NCBI GenBank assembly: GCA_922989275.2
Contig: OV277861.1
Coordinates: 51,251,623-51,315,622 of the forward strand
Source of the DNA: Gari tellinella
Lineage: Eukaryota; Mollusca; Bivalvia; Cardiida; Psammobiidae
Direction: 5' to 3'
DNA: 64,000 bases
Every line of letters starts with the position of its first letter. Position 1 is the first letter of the stretch. The notes under the pieces were generated by a model that searched no databases, was not told the origin of the DNA, and saw nothing but the letters and a program-made list of their open reading frames with translations. The translations under genes and the position numbers were made by a program. This document shows, piece by piece, positions 45,359 to 56,838 of this stretch.

Positions 45359-46774
45359 ATGAAATAGGCACAGCCTACAAGCGAGCGAAGCTGTTAAATA
45401 ATGGAGCATTTTAACAAATTAACACATTACCCCATAGCCTAATTCTAGTTTTGAAAACAGAATGAATGGTTATTTAAAGCAAGTTGAAAGTAAAGCAGAA
45501 TGCGCCTTACGGCGCATTCTGCTTTACTCCCAACCTGCCTTAAGTCAGAATCTGCTAGGATATAGAATATAATTTTATGGTACAGATTTTGGACTGTATC
45601 AAATGGAACTATTTACTTTTTGAACAGTTTGGATCCTGATCAGAAGCCTCGTAATTAGAGACTATATTTTGCATGGGCGCGAAATTTATTTTTCAAGCAG
45701 TTTGGATCCTGATCAGGAGCTGCGTACGGCGGCGAATGATCAGGATCTACCGTACACAATTGTTGACACTAATGTTAATATTTCGAAATTTTGAGAACTG
45801 AATCTTCAAAGATACTGTGGTGCATGGTTGCACAATTTATTTTCAAGCAGTTTGGATCCTTATTAGAAGATGTGTACGGCGACGCATGGTCAGGATCAAC
45901 ATAATTATTGGCACTAATGTTAATATTAATAATTTGGAAACTTTGAGAACTGATGATCATAATGGCAAATGTGTTCCTAATGACTTAAGTTTCAAAGATA
46001 CTGTTGCAGGCCCGGATCCAGGAATTTCTGAGTGGGGGGGGGGGCACACTTGGGGAGGGTATGGGAGGGGTGTAACCCCTCCCATAGGGGGTGGGGGGGG
46101 GGTACGGGGGGCCTCCCCCGGAAATTTTTTAAAATTAACATCAAAATGGTGCATGCTGACGGCATTCTAGAATGATGTAAACATCCCTGGTTTCATAAGA
46201 CAGAAAGAAGATTCAAACGTAATCTTGAGAAGAAAAAAATCGATTCTTAGAAAACTATAAGTAAGGGTCGGACATGTCTTTAAATTAATACCAAAAAGAT
46301 ACATTCTGGGGGCATTCTAAGAAGAAATTTTACATCAATAGAATGATGTAAGTATCCAAACAACCCAAAAGTGGTATTATAAGACAGAAAGAAGTAATGA
46401 GGAGGGAAACATTCCATTCTCAGAAAACAGTTACTATTACTTTCAACCATGATCATGCAAAGATTTTCACCACTCAAAATAGAACAGAATTCTGCTCCAA
46501 CAAACTTAAACTTAATAACTCTCCTGCCAAGTGTACTCGTCACAAGTATACTGTTAGCATATTCCAACAGAAATCAGACATAGATAACTTGGGTCAAGTT
46601 GGGTGAGACTTTAAAATGAATCAAGGCATTCCCCACTGAATCACCAAATGTATAACTCCAATTCCACTACAGACCACCTTTAAAGATTTTTAACAACAAA
46701 TGAGTAGTTTATGAAAAAGCCTGCTTCAAACAGTACATATATTATACACCTTTCAGGGACAGGGATACACCAGA

Positions 46775-46930
46775 TAACATTCCGACGTTGGCCCAACGAT
46801 GATCACTTCGTTGGGCCAACGTTGGCAAATGACGTTGGCCCAATGTAGTTTTGCTCGTTGTGTACATGCCAACGTCGTGCCAATATGCCAACCATTACCC
46901 AACGTTAGGCCAACGTCGCCATGCTATCTG
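46775..46930. repeat. ACGTTGGCCCA minisatellite
   Basis: Direct and inverted copies of CGTTGGCCCAACG / CCAACGTTGGC across about 150 bp. Confidence 0.7.
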
Positions 46931-47159
46931 GGACTATATTATATAGTGTAAACTGTACCTGTCAGGGAGAATGCCGTAACTCATGGGGAAGTTGATGAGT
47001 TGTGACAACACGTAAACTCAATGTGCAGTTCATCAAAACAATGTTATATACCAAATTTCAGCTTCTTATGTCAAAACATGTATGAGAAAGGTACAGAAAA
47101 AACTGGACCAACACCACCATGCCTGTCACACGATCGTATAATGACAAAAAGTGCTGACA

Positions 47160-49296
47160 CTAGTCAGTCTCGGTAAATCTGGATGTACACTCTTTGTTTA
47201 GAGCACATTTTTCAGTCACTGGACCGTGGTAAACTGTTAGCACATTCAAACTTAGCTTATTCTCATTTGAAGCACCAAACGGACAATTCCAATGGTTAAT
47301 GAAATTATACGTCATTGCCATAATTTACTATGATGAAAGGTTTTGCTTATTACAATACGAGCGTATTGGAGCAAAATTGACACTCAATGTGTGCAGTTCA
47401 TCAAAACAATTTGTAAACCAAATTTCAGCTTTAAAATTCAAGCATACATGTATCATAAAGGTACTGCGAACAAACCTCGATGGACATTACCATACCATTC
47501 AAACAACCTGTATAGTGACAAACAGTGCAGACCCTGATCAGAGGGATCATTTATGAGCACTCTGATATGGGTCTACTCTGTAGATCGCAAGTTTTCTACT
47601 AGCACGCTGTTAGCATTTTCAAACCTAACTCATTATCCTTTGAAACATCAAATGGACAGTTTCAATGTTTGATTAGATATAAGTCGTGCCCATTTTTACT
47701 ATTAAATTGAAGGTTCTGTTCTTACTATATACCACAAAATGACAGTCCACCTTGAATGACTCTCCATAGAAATATCAAATGGCAAATTCCATTTTCCAAT
47801 TTAAGCAAGTCCATTTTTATACGCCCACCTCTAAAGGTGGTCGTATATTGGCATAGCATTGTTCGTCCGTCCGTTTGTTCGTCAACATTTTTTTGTCCGG
47901 AGTTTTTCTTTCGGATATTAATGACACCTCACACTTGATGTACTCAAATGTGCTATAAAAAGCTTGTCCGCAGTTTTCTATTTGAAGGATCTAAAGCTGA
48001 GTGAAATTTAAGGTTCGTTTGATTTGTCGTAACATAGTTATCTGCTCTTGATGTACTCAGATCTGCTTGAAAGGCTAATTTAACAGTTTTTACTACTAAA
48101 GCAACTACAGTTTTGAATGGATTTTGATTATATCTGCCCACAGTATAGTTATACATGTATAGAAGTATAAGTTTACGAGAGCGTTTGATTATAATTGAAA
48201 TTGGATCATTGTGTCAATAGCTATCTACCCTCGGTGTGCTCAGATATGCTAGAAAAGGCTTTTTTTCAGTATGGTTTATTCTCTAGTGTCTACAAATTGG
48301 AATAGATTTTGATAAAGTTATATATTTCTTTGCTAGTGGACGTATTATATACCATTCGCGGTGCTCTCGTTTACTTTGGTGAAGGTTTTATTTTTGCAAT
48401 TTCGTACAAAATGTCAAACAGTGCAGACTCTGAGCTTTTATTAGCCCTCTGGTTTTGGTCTACACTGTTTGTACAGAACAGGGTTTTCAAGTCACTACTA
48501 CGCTGATAACATATTCAAATACAAAATGACAAAAGTTTGCAAAGCCTGGCCAGACGGCTCATTTACGAATCCTCTGATCTTGGTCTGCATAGTTTTTACA
48601 GGACACGAGTTCTTGTCACTTTATAACACACTGTAATTAAATAACAGTATATTCAAACATACATGTACCATTCTCCCTTTAAACATCAAATGGATAATTC
48701 AAGTTTCCACTATAAAAATTTGTTTTGACAATATATTATATAAATTGACAAACAGTGTAGACGCTGATCGAGATCTCTTGTATGAGCCATCTGATCTGGG
48801 TGTACACTTTATCACAAGTTTACCAGTCACTAGTGCACTCTTAACCATTTAGCATCTGCAAATTTAACCCATTCGCTCTCAAATATCAAATTACGACAAG
48901 TTCATTTTTCACTTTATAAAAGGTGGTTTCATTACAAAATGACAAACAGTGCAGACCAAAGCTCCCCCGGGGAAATTTTATTCCTAGATGGTCTTAGGTA
49001 CGTTAGGGCGGTTTGTGCCTTCGACTCAAAATAACAAAAATTGTTTAATCTAGGATAATAATTTTCGACTGTATGTTTTCAAGTCGTTAATCTACAACCT
49101 ATACACCTACCTATGTATCTCTTATAACACGGGATTCCGAGGACATGCTTCATTCGGAAACTTTTTATTCAATTATGGTCTCTGGTGCGTTCTGATGGTG
49201 TTTCACGCATGCAAAACGGGTGAAATACTTACCTAATCAAGGTTATTTTACCAATACATGGATTGGCAAAAATAATAGTGTGGCCCCGTGCCCCCC

Positions 49297-49327
<31 letters not shown>

Positions 49328-49420
49328 CCCCTCCTCTCCCTGTTCTATGGGCCTGAATAAACATTCCCTCTGTTCTGGGTCTACCCTGTTTGCAAAGGAC
49401 AAAACTGAAACGTGTAACGG
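47160..49420. repeat. Degenerate tandem array of F6-like units
   Basis: Recurrent order: CTGTTAGCACATTCAAA, CCTTTGAAACATCAAATGG, ACAAACAGTGCAGACCCTGA, TCTGATCTGGGTCTAC. At least five units (hairpins near 47519, 48411, 48540, 48745, 48942). The last is broken by foreign sequence and resumes near 49365. Confidence 0.6.
49293..49327. repeat. Poly-C followed by (CA)n
   Basis: A C-run of over 20 nt and then ACACACACAC. Length may be inaccurate in assembly. Confidence 0.9.
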
Positions 49421-49470
49421 ACAAGTCCAATTAAATGTAAGTTAAGTACATTTTGACCTATATTAGTTGT

Positions 49471-49690
49471 TTAACCTTTTACCCCTGGGCCCATACCCTG
49501 TTTCTAGTTTGGAAGAGAAGAAACACTTAAAGCAGGTTGAAAGTAAAGCAGAATGCAGCCTTATGGGGCATTCTGCTTTACTTTCTGCCTGCTTTAATAG
49601 AAATAGTAAATGGTGTATTTATGGGGTAATTGATTAATCAACATCCCCATAAATATGCCTTTGATTTATTCCTCCACTGAAGAAATTATG
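49471..49690 (+). mobile_element. F1 MITE, rearranged
   Basis: TTAACCTTTTACCCCTGG, hairpin, then ATGGGGTAATTGATTAA and an inverted right-end fragment. Confidence 0.55.
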
Positions 49691-50519
49691 GTCACCTGTC
49701 AACTAGACAGTGGTGACAGTAACTGTGCGTGATCTATAGTTTTCGTTATATAAGAACTTTCATTACCATAGTAACTACATTTCGTCTGCCAGAATAGGGA
49801 CCTGTTAAAACAATGATCCAATTCGCTTAAACGCTTGCTAGGTAGATATAGTTGTGACACCCTAAAGCGTTTATCAGACATGATTAAGTGTATTGGTCAC
49901 ACTACCAAACGTGTGCCGCCAGCCCCACTGAGAAAAAGGACCCCCGTAGTTGCCAGACGTGTGATTATCTAAGGGGCTTAATAAGGGGCACACACCAACA
50001 GCTAAATTAATCAGAAGTAAAAACAAATACATGTATGAAAGGAAGTAAAAAAAAAAATCGGCTCAACTGGGGGGGGGGGGGGGGGGGGGGGGCACGTGCC
50101 CGGTAAATCCGGGACTGTGTTGTGTCTGGGTAAAAACTATACATCAAGACATGTATATTTAATACACTAGATCTAATTACGATATTTACGCGAGGTTATA
50201 TAATGTGCGAAAAACAATAAATTATCGACTAATAACATATTGAAAATGTTCCCTATGTATGCTTCGACCAAAACTGGTACGTTTTGACTTGGTACGCTTT
50301 AACCATGGTACGCTTTGACTATAACCCATTAAGGCGTATTTATTGGGTAATGGGTTAATAAACCAAATGATTTAATAACCTGAGGGCCCTGATATCGCTC
50401 AACTGTTGTACTGAAGCTTGAAAGCTGTACCTTTCTGTTTTATCCGTTTTAATCTAAATCCATTCAAATTTGTAGTATACCATGTAAAACTTTTTGGAAT
50501 ACAACCTCATAATTCTAGT

Positions 50520-51560
50520 ATAGTAGAGTACATCAAGGGCAGATAACTAGAGCCTAAACAATACTGAAATGAAGCCTTTTTAGCATTTCAGAGTATATCA
50601 AGGGCAGATAACTATTGCCACACTGATTAGATTTCAACAATAATTGCACTCCTTTGAGAACTTATAGCTATAAACTTTGTGTGCAAGTATAATCAAAATC
50701 CATTGAAAACTGTAGTTGCAAGAGTGTAAACGCTGTAAGATATGGCATTTTCAGCAATTCAAGGGCAGACAACTCTTGACCTATATGTCTTATTTCAACC
50801 ATAATCACACATATCTAAACTCTTATGGTCATATACAATCTGGCCAAGTTTGAAAAAGACTGGATAAAAAGTGTGGCCTCTAGAGTGTAAACACTGTTAA
50901 ATATGGCATTTTAAGCAATTCAAAGGTAGATTATCCTCAACCTATTGGTCCGATTTCAACCATAATTGAACTCATCTAAACTCTTATGGTCATATACAAT
51001 CTGAGCAAGTTTGAGATAGATTATATAAAAATTATGGCCTCTAGAGTGTAAACACCGTTAAATATGGCATTTTCAGCAATTCAAAGGTAGGTAACTCTCA
51101 ACCTATGGGTCCGATTTCAACCATATTCAAACTCATATAAACTCTTATGGTCATATCCAATCTGAGCAAGTTTAAAATAGATTGGGTAAAAATGGTGGCC
51201 TCTAGAATGTAAACACCCTTAAATATGGCATTTTCAGCAATTCAAAGGTAGATAACTCTCAACCCATTTGTCTGGTTTCAAGCATAATCACACTCATCTG
51301 AACTCTTATAGTCATATACAATCTGAGCAAGTTTGAAGAAAAAGTGTGGCCGCTAGAGTGTAGACACTGTTAAATATGGCATTTTCAGCAATTCAAAGAT
51401 AGAAAACTCTTGATGTGATCTAGATCTATTGATCTGATTTCAAGCATAATCGAACTCATACAAAATCTTATGGTCATATACAATCTGGCCAAGTTTGAGA
51501 AAGATTGGAGACATATTGTGGCTTCTAAGAGTTTAAACACTGTTGAACTTGGGTGGATTT
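50520..51560. repeat. Tandem array, unit about 170 bp, copy 2
   Basis: The counterpart of 39720-41370, with the same unit motifs and no 640-bp interruption. Confidence 0.8.
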
Positions 51561-51584
51561 GGGTGACTTTGGGTGAATTGATGA

Positions 51585-51948
51585 AGTTCATGTAGTTCAT
51601 GTAGTATCGAGGCCGGATGCATCCTTAGATGCATAAGCGTTTTCCACTTCTTTGGCCCATTTGGATGCGTTTTCCTCCGATGAATTTTCTTTTTCGCTGC
51701 GGTTGGCTTATATATTCACTTCACTTTTTTAATATTGCTCCATATATTTATTTTCATTTAACGGGTTAAAATACATTTATATCTATCTGGAACTTAAGAG
51801 CTCCCTTTTATTATGTACAATCTATTTACACTGGTTATATAATGTTCCTATTGTAGATCTAGTCGGTTTTTACATAATTGGAACCAAACTATGGGTTAAA
51901 GCACTCGGCATAAAACTTATTAGGTTTATTGGTGACCCCCCAGTACCA
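51585..51948 (-). mobile_element. 364-bp insertion with a 4-bp duplication
   Basis: ATGA on both sides (51581-51584 and 51949-51952); the empty site is 41408-41411. Read on the minus strand it starts TGGTACTGGGGGGTCACC and ends in repeated ACTACATGA, like the simple-repeat tail of a SINE or short LINE end. Identity unknown. Confidence 0.6.
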
Positions 51949-52538
51949 ATGAATGAGGATAAGTGTTGGCACTAATATTATTACTTCCATATAGCTGACT
52001 GGCATTCAGATAACGAAAACTATTACAGAAAATGACTTTTTTCATGGCTATTGGACGGTGGGTTTTAATAGTGGATAGCTCTGGGTTTCTAGGTGTTTCG
52101 AAACCGGCTGAAACTGTCAACACTGCCAGACTACCTACGTAAATCTACCCCACCTGGCATGATCGAGCACAGTGTTGAAATCATCTGTGTAGTATATCTA
52201 TCTATCTATCTGTTCATACTGCAACACCCTCATATGTCTTACAACAACTGTAAACCCTAGTTGAATCGTTGATCTGTCTCATAGTCGTTTGATCAGGCGT
52301 GTTCGTTTCCATAATTTTTATTGGGTCGATCATCCTCCCCGCTCTCGCTCGGCCCTGATATGAGATAACTTTCCATAGCTATGTGAAATGGGTTCCTTCT
52401 CACGAAGGTTGCAGACCGGCGTGCTGAGCCAATCTGCACTCTGTGTCGGTATCTCCCGTCTGTCTCTTGTCTCTCCAAGTTGCCGCATGAGGGCTGAAAA
52501 TCCACCGCACAAAGAAAGGGTGTCCACCAATTCTGAGG

Positions 52539-52889
52539 TTGGTACAACGCACAGGTTTACCTCGTGAGACGCAGGAGGGGAAGGACCAGGATGAAAACCA
52601 CAGTGTCCAGAACCTCCAAGTATCATCTGAAGAAGAGGTGGATAACTCAAATCAAGAAGAGGCACAGGAAGCCAACACGGTGGAGGATGGTGTGGAATAC
52701 ACTGCGGACACTCAAGAACGGGCAGCAGAAGAAGTTAAGAGAAGGGAGCGCATCAAATGGCAGGCTTCCTCAAACCGTAGAGAATTGGCAAAGTTTGAAG
52801 AAGATGTATTAGACTCTGCTCTTGCAGGAACAGTTGATAAGAAATTACATGCTATGACAACGATCATATATAGCCTAGCCAGAGACTGA
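52539..52889 (+). pseudogene. Retrotransposon N-terminal linker fragment
   Basis: A 116-codon open stretch rich in Glu/Gln/Asn ending LHAMTTIIYSLARD. It follows the zinc-finger remnant and precedes the RT in the same element. Confidence 0.5.
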
Positions 52890-53355
52890 TTTAGTGTTCA
52901 GGAAGGGAGGGGTAATGGTGCCAAGCCAACGGATAACCGACGCAACCGGAAGATAGCAGAGCTGAGGCGCGACCTTCGCCAACTCACAAAAAGATTCAAG
53001 TAAGCTCTGTCGAGGGTGAGAAGAAGAGATTCGCTGAGCTGAGGAATCACCTGCGAGAGCAACTGACTACTCTTAGGAAGGCACAACACAACAGGAAAAG
53101 CAGGGGGCTTAGATCCAAGAGAAGAGCGAACATCTTTTCAAATCCCTTCCTGTTTACCAAGAAACTCCTGGGTGATAAGAGATCAGACAAGCTAGATTGT
53201 CCAAGACATGAAGTGGAAGATTACCTCAGAAACACCCACAGTGACCAAAATGGGGAGGAAGAACTTGGTGATCCTCACACTCTTATTGACCCAGAACCAC
53301 CAGTCACGATCTTTGACTGTGCTGAGCCAACATTGTTGGAAGTCAAGGACGTTAT

Positions 53356-54102
53356 TTGAAAGGCTACGGCAGGGTCAGCACCAGGGCCAAATGGATACCA
53401 TATCGTGTCTACAAGAACTGTCCGAAACTGATGACAAGGTTATGGAAGATGTTAAAAGTTGTATGGAGGAGAGGCAAACTTATAGAAGATTGGTTTCTAG
53501 CAGAAGGATGCTTTATCCCAAAGGAAAAAGATTCCAAGACCTTGAAGCAGTTCCGTGAAATTTCACTATTGAATGTGGAAGGGAAGGTATTTCTGTCTGT
53601 CCTTGCAAAGAGGCTTACTTCACATATGCTGGCAAACCAATACATGGACACTTCAGTACAGAAGGGTGGGGGTCTGTGGGTCTCTGGTTGTTTGGAGCAC
53701 ACCAGTTAGCTCACACAGCTTATGAAGGAAGCAAATGCAAACAAGGGAGGTCTGACAGTTTTGTGGCTAGACTTAGCAAATACATACGGGACCATGCCTC
53801 ATAAGTTAGCTGACTTGACTTGGAAGAAATACCATGTACCAGAGAAGTTTCAACACCTACTGAAACATTATTTTGACAACTTCAAGATGCGTTTCATCGT
53901 GTCAGACTATACAACATCATGGCAACGCCTCGAAGTGGGAAAGGTCACTGGATGTACTATATCAGTAATTCTTTTCTCGCCAGCTACGAACGTGCTCGTG
54001 AAGACAGCAGAAACGATGAGTAGAGGTTCAATAACTGTATATGGCGTGCGCCAGCCTCCAACAGGAGCCTTTATGGACAACATGACAATAACAACAAGTT
54101 AG
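53356..54102 (+). pseudogene. Reverse transcriptase fragments of the same element
   Basis: Frame one carries GCFIPKEKDSKTLKQFREIS and LLNVEGKVFLSVLAKRL; a stop at 53707-53709 is followed by TVLWLDLANTYGTMPHKL and KVTGCTISVILFSPA, then GVRQPPTGAFMDNMTITT. The second catalytic aspartate is Asn. Confidence 0.7.
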
Positions 54103-54300
54103 TTCCAGAGGGGCAATGGATGTTAGAAGACCTAGGAAGTATAATCTCTTGGTCAAGAATGAAGTCCAAGCCATCCTAATCAAGTAGTTTAGTACTTAAG
54201 AAAGGAAAGGTACAAGACCGCTTTTGGTGTAGGATAAATAGATAACCCATTCCAACAGTGACTGAGCAGCCAGTGAAGAGCCTTGGAAAGTGGTTCAAAT

Positions 54301-55052
54301 AAATACGAAAGACTCAAGCAGAAAACGCAACACAAACAATACACCCACCTCTCAAGCAGAACACACACACAGTCATACCATAACAAACACACACACACAC
54401 ACACGCAATCCCATTCCTTCATCTACACACTAAATAGAAAACAACACGCAAGACAAACATAAAGCAAAGTGAATATAGGAGCCCGCCTTGGTACAGTCAG
54501 CAGCAATCAATAATTAATCATAAATTAATCACTAACAACCACTGGGGGGGGGTTAAACCTGGGTTTAGGGGCGCCCAACCTCACTCTTATCTCCTATATT
54601 CACCTATAAAGACGAACAGTGTACATTAAATATAAACCCTGTCCCACAACCTTACAATCAAAAAGACCGCCAGCACAGTAAGTAAATACATGTAAAACAT
54701 CTAACAAAAATTCTATGACAAGATTATTAGTAACACGGGAAAGAATTAAACATTCAAGCCCGTGTTAAAAATAACCCACTATGGCAACGGTCAAATTGTA
54801 CTCAAGCGAATAGTCTGTAGTCACGAGTAACTGTAAGACATGGATGGGTTTAGGGTACGACAGAGAGGGAGAGAAAAAACAAAGCACGAAAATCCGACAT
54901 AACTCTCCCCGTTAACCCATTAAGCCATACTGACTCATTTTGACTCATTGCGCAATAGCCTCATACTAACTCATTTTGACACACTTTATTCAACTAGCTT
55001 CTATTGAGATAAGCATTGAGAACTGTTTATCGCTTATGAGTTAATGGGTTAA
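54301..55052. mobile_element. Insertion interrupting the retrotransposon
   Basis: The retrotransposon frame breaks after SLGKWF (about 54300) and resumes near 55060-55120. The insert holds (AC)n, a GGGGTTAAACCTGGG segment and, at 54912-55052, a 141-bp TTAACCCATTAAGCC to GAGTTAATGGGTTAA mini-element. Confidence 0.5.
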
Positions 55053-55176
55053 GGACGGCTTTAGAGATACATCATCATGTAGTGCTAAGCCATGTCTGTC
55101 AACACCATTGAAAGACCAAACCCCATTGAATGATAAAGACAGTATATTGGAAGCGCGACAGCAACTAGAAGAGTGA

Positions 55177-55527
55177 TTGCAAGCAATAGACAAGAGTGCG
55201 CTGCCAGGGAAATATAAAGCTTGGATATACCAACATGGAGTGCTACCAAGAATTATATGGCCACTCTTGGTGTACGATATACCATTAACTACAGTTGAAG
55301 CCATGGAGCGCCTCATCAATAGGTACATCAGAAGGTGGCTTGGAGTAACGAAGGGCTTCACAAGCATCGGCCTATATAGTTCTGGGAGCAAACTTCAGTT
55401 ACCACTCTCTGCTGTCACAGAAGAATTCAAAGTCAGCAAGGCCAGACAAGTCATGATGCTCAGAGACAGTGCTGATGACAATGTTAGAGAAGCAGGTATA
55501 CATGTTCAAACGGGTCGAAAGTGGTAA
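55177..55527 (+). pseudogene. Reverse transcriptase thumb region fragment
   Basis: Open frame with QAIDKSALPGKYKAWIYQHG, VLPRIIWPLLVYDIPLTTVE and NRYIRRWLGVTKGF, continuing the same retrotransposon after the insertion. Confidence 0.65.
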
Positions 55528-55830
55528 GCAGACAAGGCTGTAGAAGAGGCAGAATCAAGGCGTATACACAGCGACCTCGGTGGTACCACTGCTTCTGGAA
55601 GGTAGGGGCTAGGATGTGTTACTACTTACTAGAGCTAGTTCGAAGTCAGCAAACCAAAGTGAGCAGAGAAAGTTGGTGCAGAAGGAAGTCAGGGAGGTTG
55701 AAGAGAAAAGTAGACAAGCTAAAGCTGTTGCTATGAAGAAACAGGGCAACTGGTTCGGATTGGAGAGCACAAGGTCAACAGCCATTTCCTGGTATGACAT
55801 CTGGAAGATGGAAGACCACAGAATAGGGTT

Positions 55831-56518
55831 TTGTTGCGATCTGCTTATGATGTACTACCATCACCAACCAATCTGTACACATGGGGACTTTCTGAAGACC
55901 CAAAATGCAAACTTTGTGGAAAACCAGCTAGCCTAGAGCACATCATATCCTCATGCAGTGGAGCATTGTCTGATGGCAGTCATAGATTGCGACCTGACAA
56001 GATCATGGACGATATTGCTTCCCACTTAGATGTTGCAAGACGGAAGAAGCAACCAGTGGCAAAGGGGGACAGTATTCGTCAATTGTGTGAAGGCAGGAGA
56101 GTCAGCTAGCCAGACAGCTAGATCTACAGGTATCCTAGCTACTGCACGGGACTGGGACTTTCAAGTGGATCTCAAGAGCCAGTTGATATTTCCACCAGAC
56201 GTTTCCGTCACCAGACTCAGACCAAATGCACGGTTGCACTCTAAAGGCACAAAACAACTGGTCATTCTGGAACTGAGTGTACCATGGGAGGAAAGGGTGG
56301 AAGAAGCCCATGAAAGCAAGAAGGCAAAGTATCAGCCTCTGGTGGAAGAGTGCCAGCAGAGATGTTGGAAGACCTGGTCCTTGCCTGTTGAACTCCGATG
56401 CCGAGGATTTGCGAGACAGTCACTTTGGAGAGCCTTCAGCATTCTTGGCATCGCAGGAACCACCAGAAGGAAGGCAAAAGGTGATATAGGCAGGCAAGGA
56501 GAATCAGCCTCACATTGA
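55831..56518 (+). pseudogene. Zinc knuckle and restriction-like endonuclease fragment
   Basis: In one frame CKLCGKPASLEHIISSC, then a frameshift near 56090 and WDFQVDLKSQLIFPPDVSVT, LRPN, LVILELSVPWEERVEEAHES and KKAKYQ. The spacing fits the PD-(D/E)xK nuclease of R2-type elements with the first Asp lost. Confidence 0.65.
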
Positions 56519-56838
56519 CTGTGGCAGAAGAGGGAGCAGCAATGGCAGAGCTAACCAGCTACTGGCAAATATTGATCAGCTTGGTCAGCGCACCTCTGGA
56601 GGATGTTTTTTGAAAGCGCCGAAACGTCCAGTGAAGGACCTGATGATGGAGTTGGTTTTGCAATGTGTCAACATTGTATTAAAGTAAAAAAAATCCTATA
56701 TAATCCGTTTAAATTTCAGGCATTTCTACGGATTTTCTAAGGCAGTTTGTCTAGAAAAGTATGGTACCCCTGCGTTTATTCTATTATTATATTGTAAAAT
56801 TTTGTTCAGAACGTAAAAACATAATTCATGCTTAATAA

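Larger units (their letters stand above)
46007..50117. mobile_element. 4.1-kb composite insertion with a 5-bp duplication and an empty site
   Basis: Starts CAGGCCCGGAT and ends ATCCGGGACTG. TGTTG on both sides (46002-46006 and 50118-50122). The empty site is 39319-39323 in copy 1. G-runs lie just inside both ends. The interior is a patchwork: ACGTTGGCCCA repeats, an F6-like array, an F1 copy and a poly-C/CA tract. No transposase frame. Superfamily unassigned. Confidence 0.75.
45359..52190. repeat. Segmental duplication A/B, copy 2
   Basis: The counterpart of 38703-41935. It is longer because of insertions at 46007-50117 and 51585-51948. A 32-bp difference near 45715-45745 lies between GATCAGGA repeats. 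Confidence 0.85.
52293..56690 (+). pseudogene. Decayed non-LTR retrotransposon with restriction-like endonuclease
   Basis: Read across frames, the order is: a zinc-finger remnant near 52480-52550 (GLKIHRTKKGC), an acidic linker, reverse transcriptase (53330-54300, resuming at 55053-55527), a Cys/His knuckle (CKLCGKPASLEHIISSC, about 55905-55955) and a restriction-like endonuclease (56100-56460). This is the layout of R2-group elements, which use a C-terminal endonuclease in place of an APE domain. Many frameshifts and stops. The motif A region reads WLDLANTYGTMPH; the catalytic motif reads FMDN where DD is expected; the endonuclease RPD reads RPN. An unrelated insertion occupies about 54301-55052. 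Clearly inactive. Confidence 0.75.

Noticed and set aside
45957..46154. Proline/glycine-rich open frames near 46030-46130
   Set aside because: They arise from G-runs at the left end of the 4.1-kb insertion.
52293..52665. Two minus-strand open frames of 84 and 111 codons
   Set aside because: They are antisense shadows of the retrotransposon 5' region, whose plus strand shows the zinc finger.
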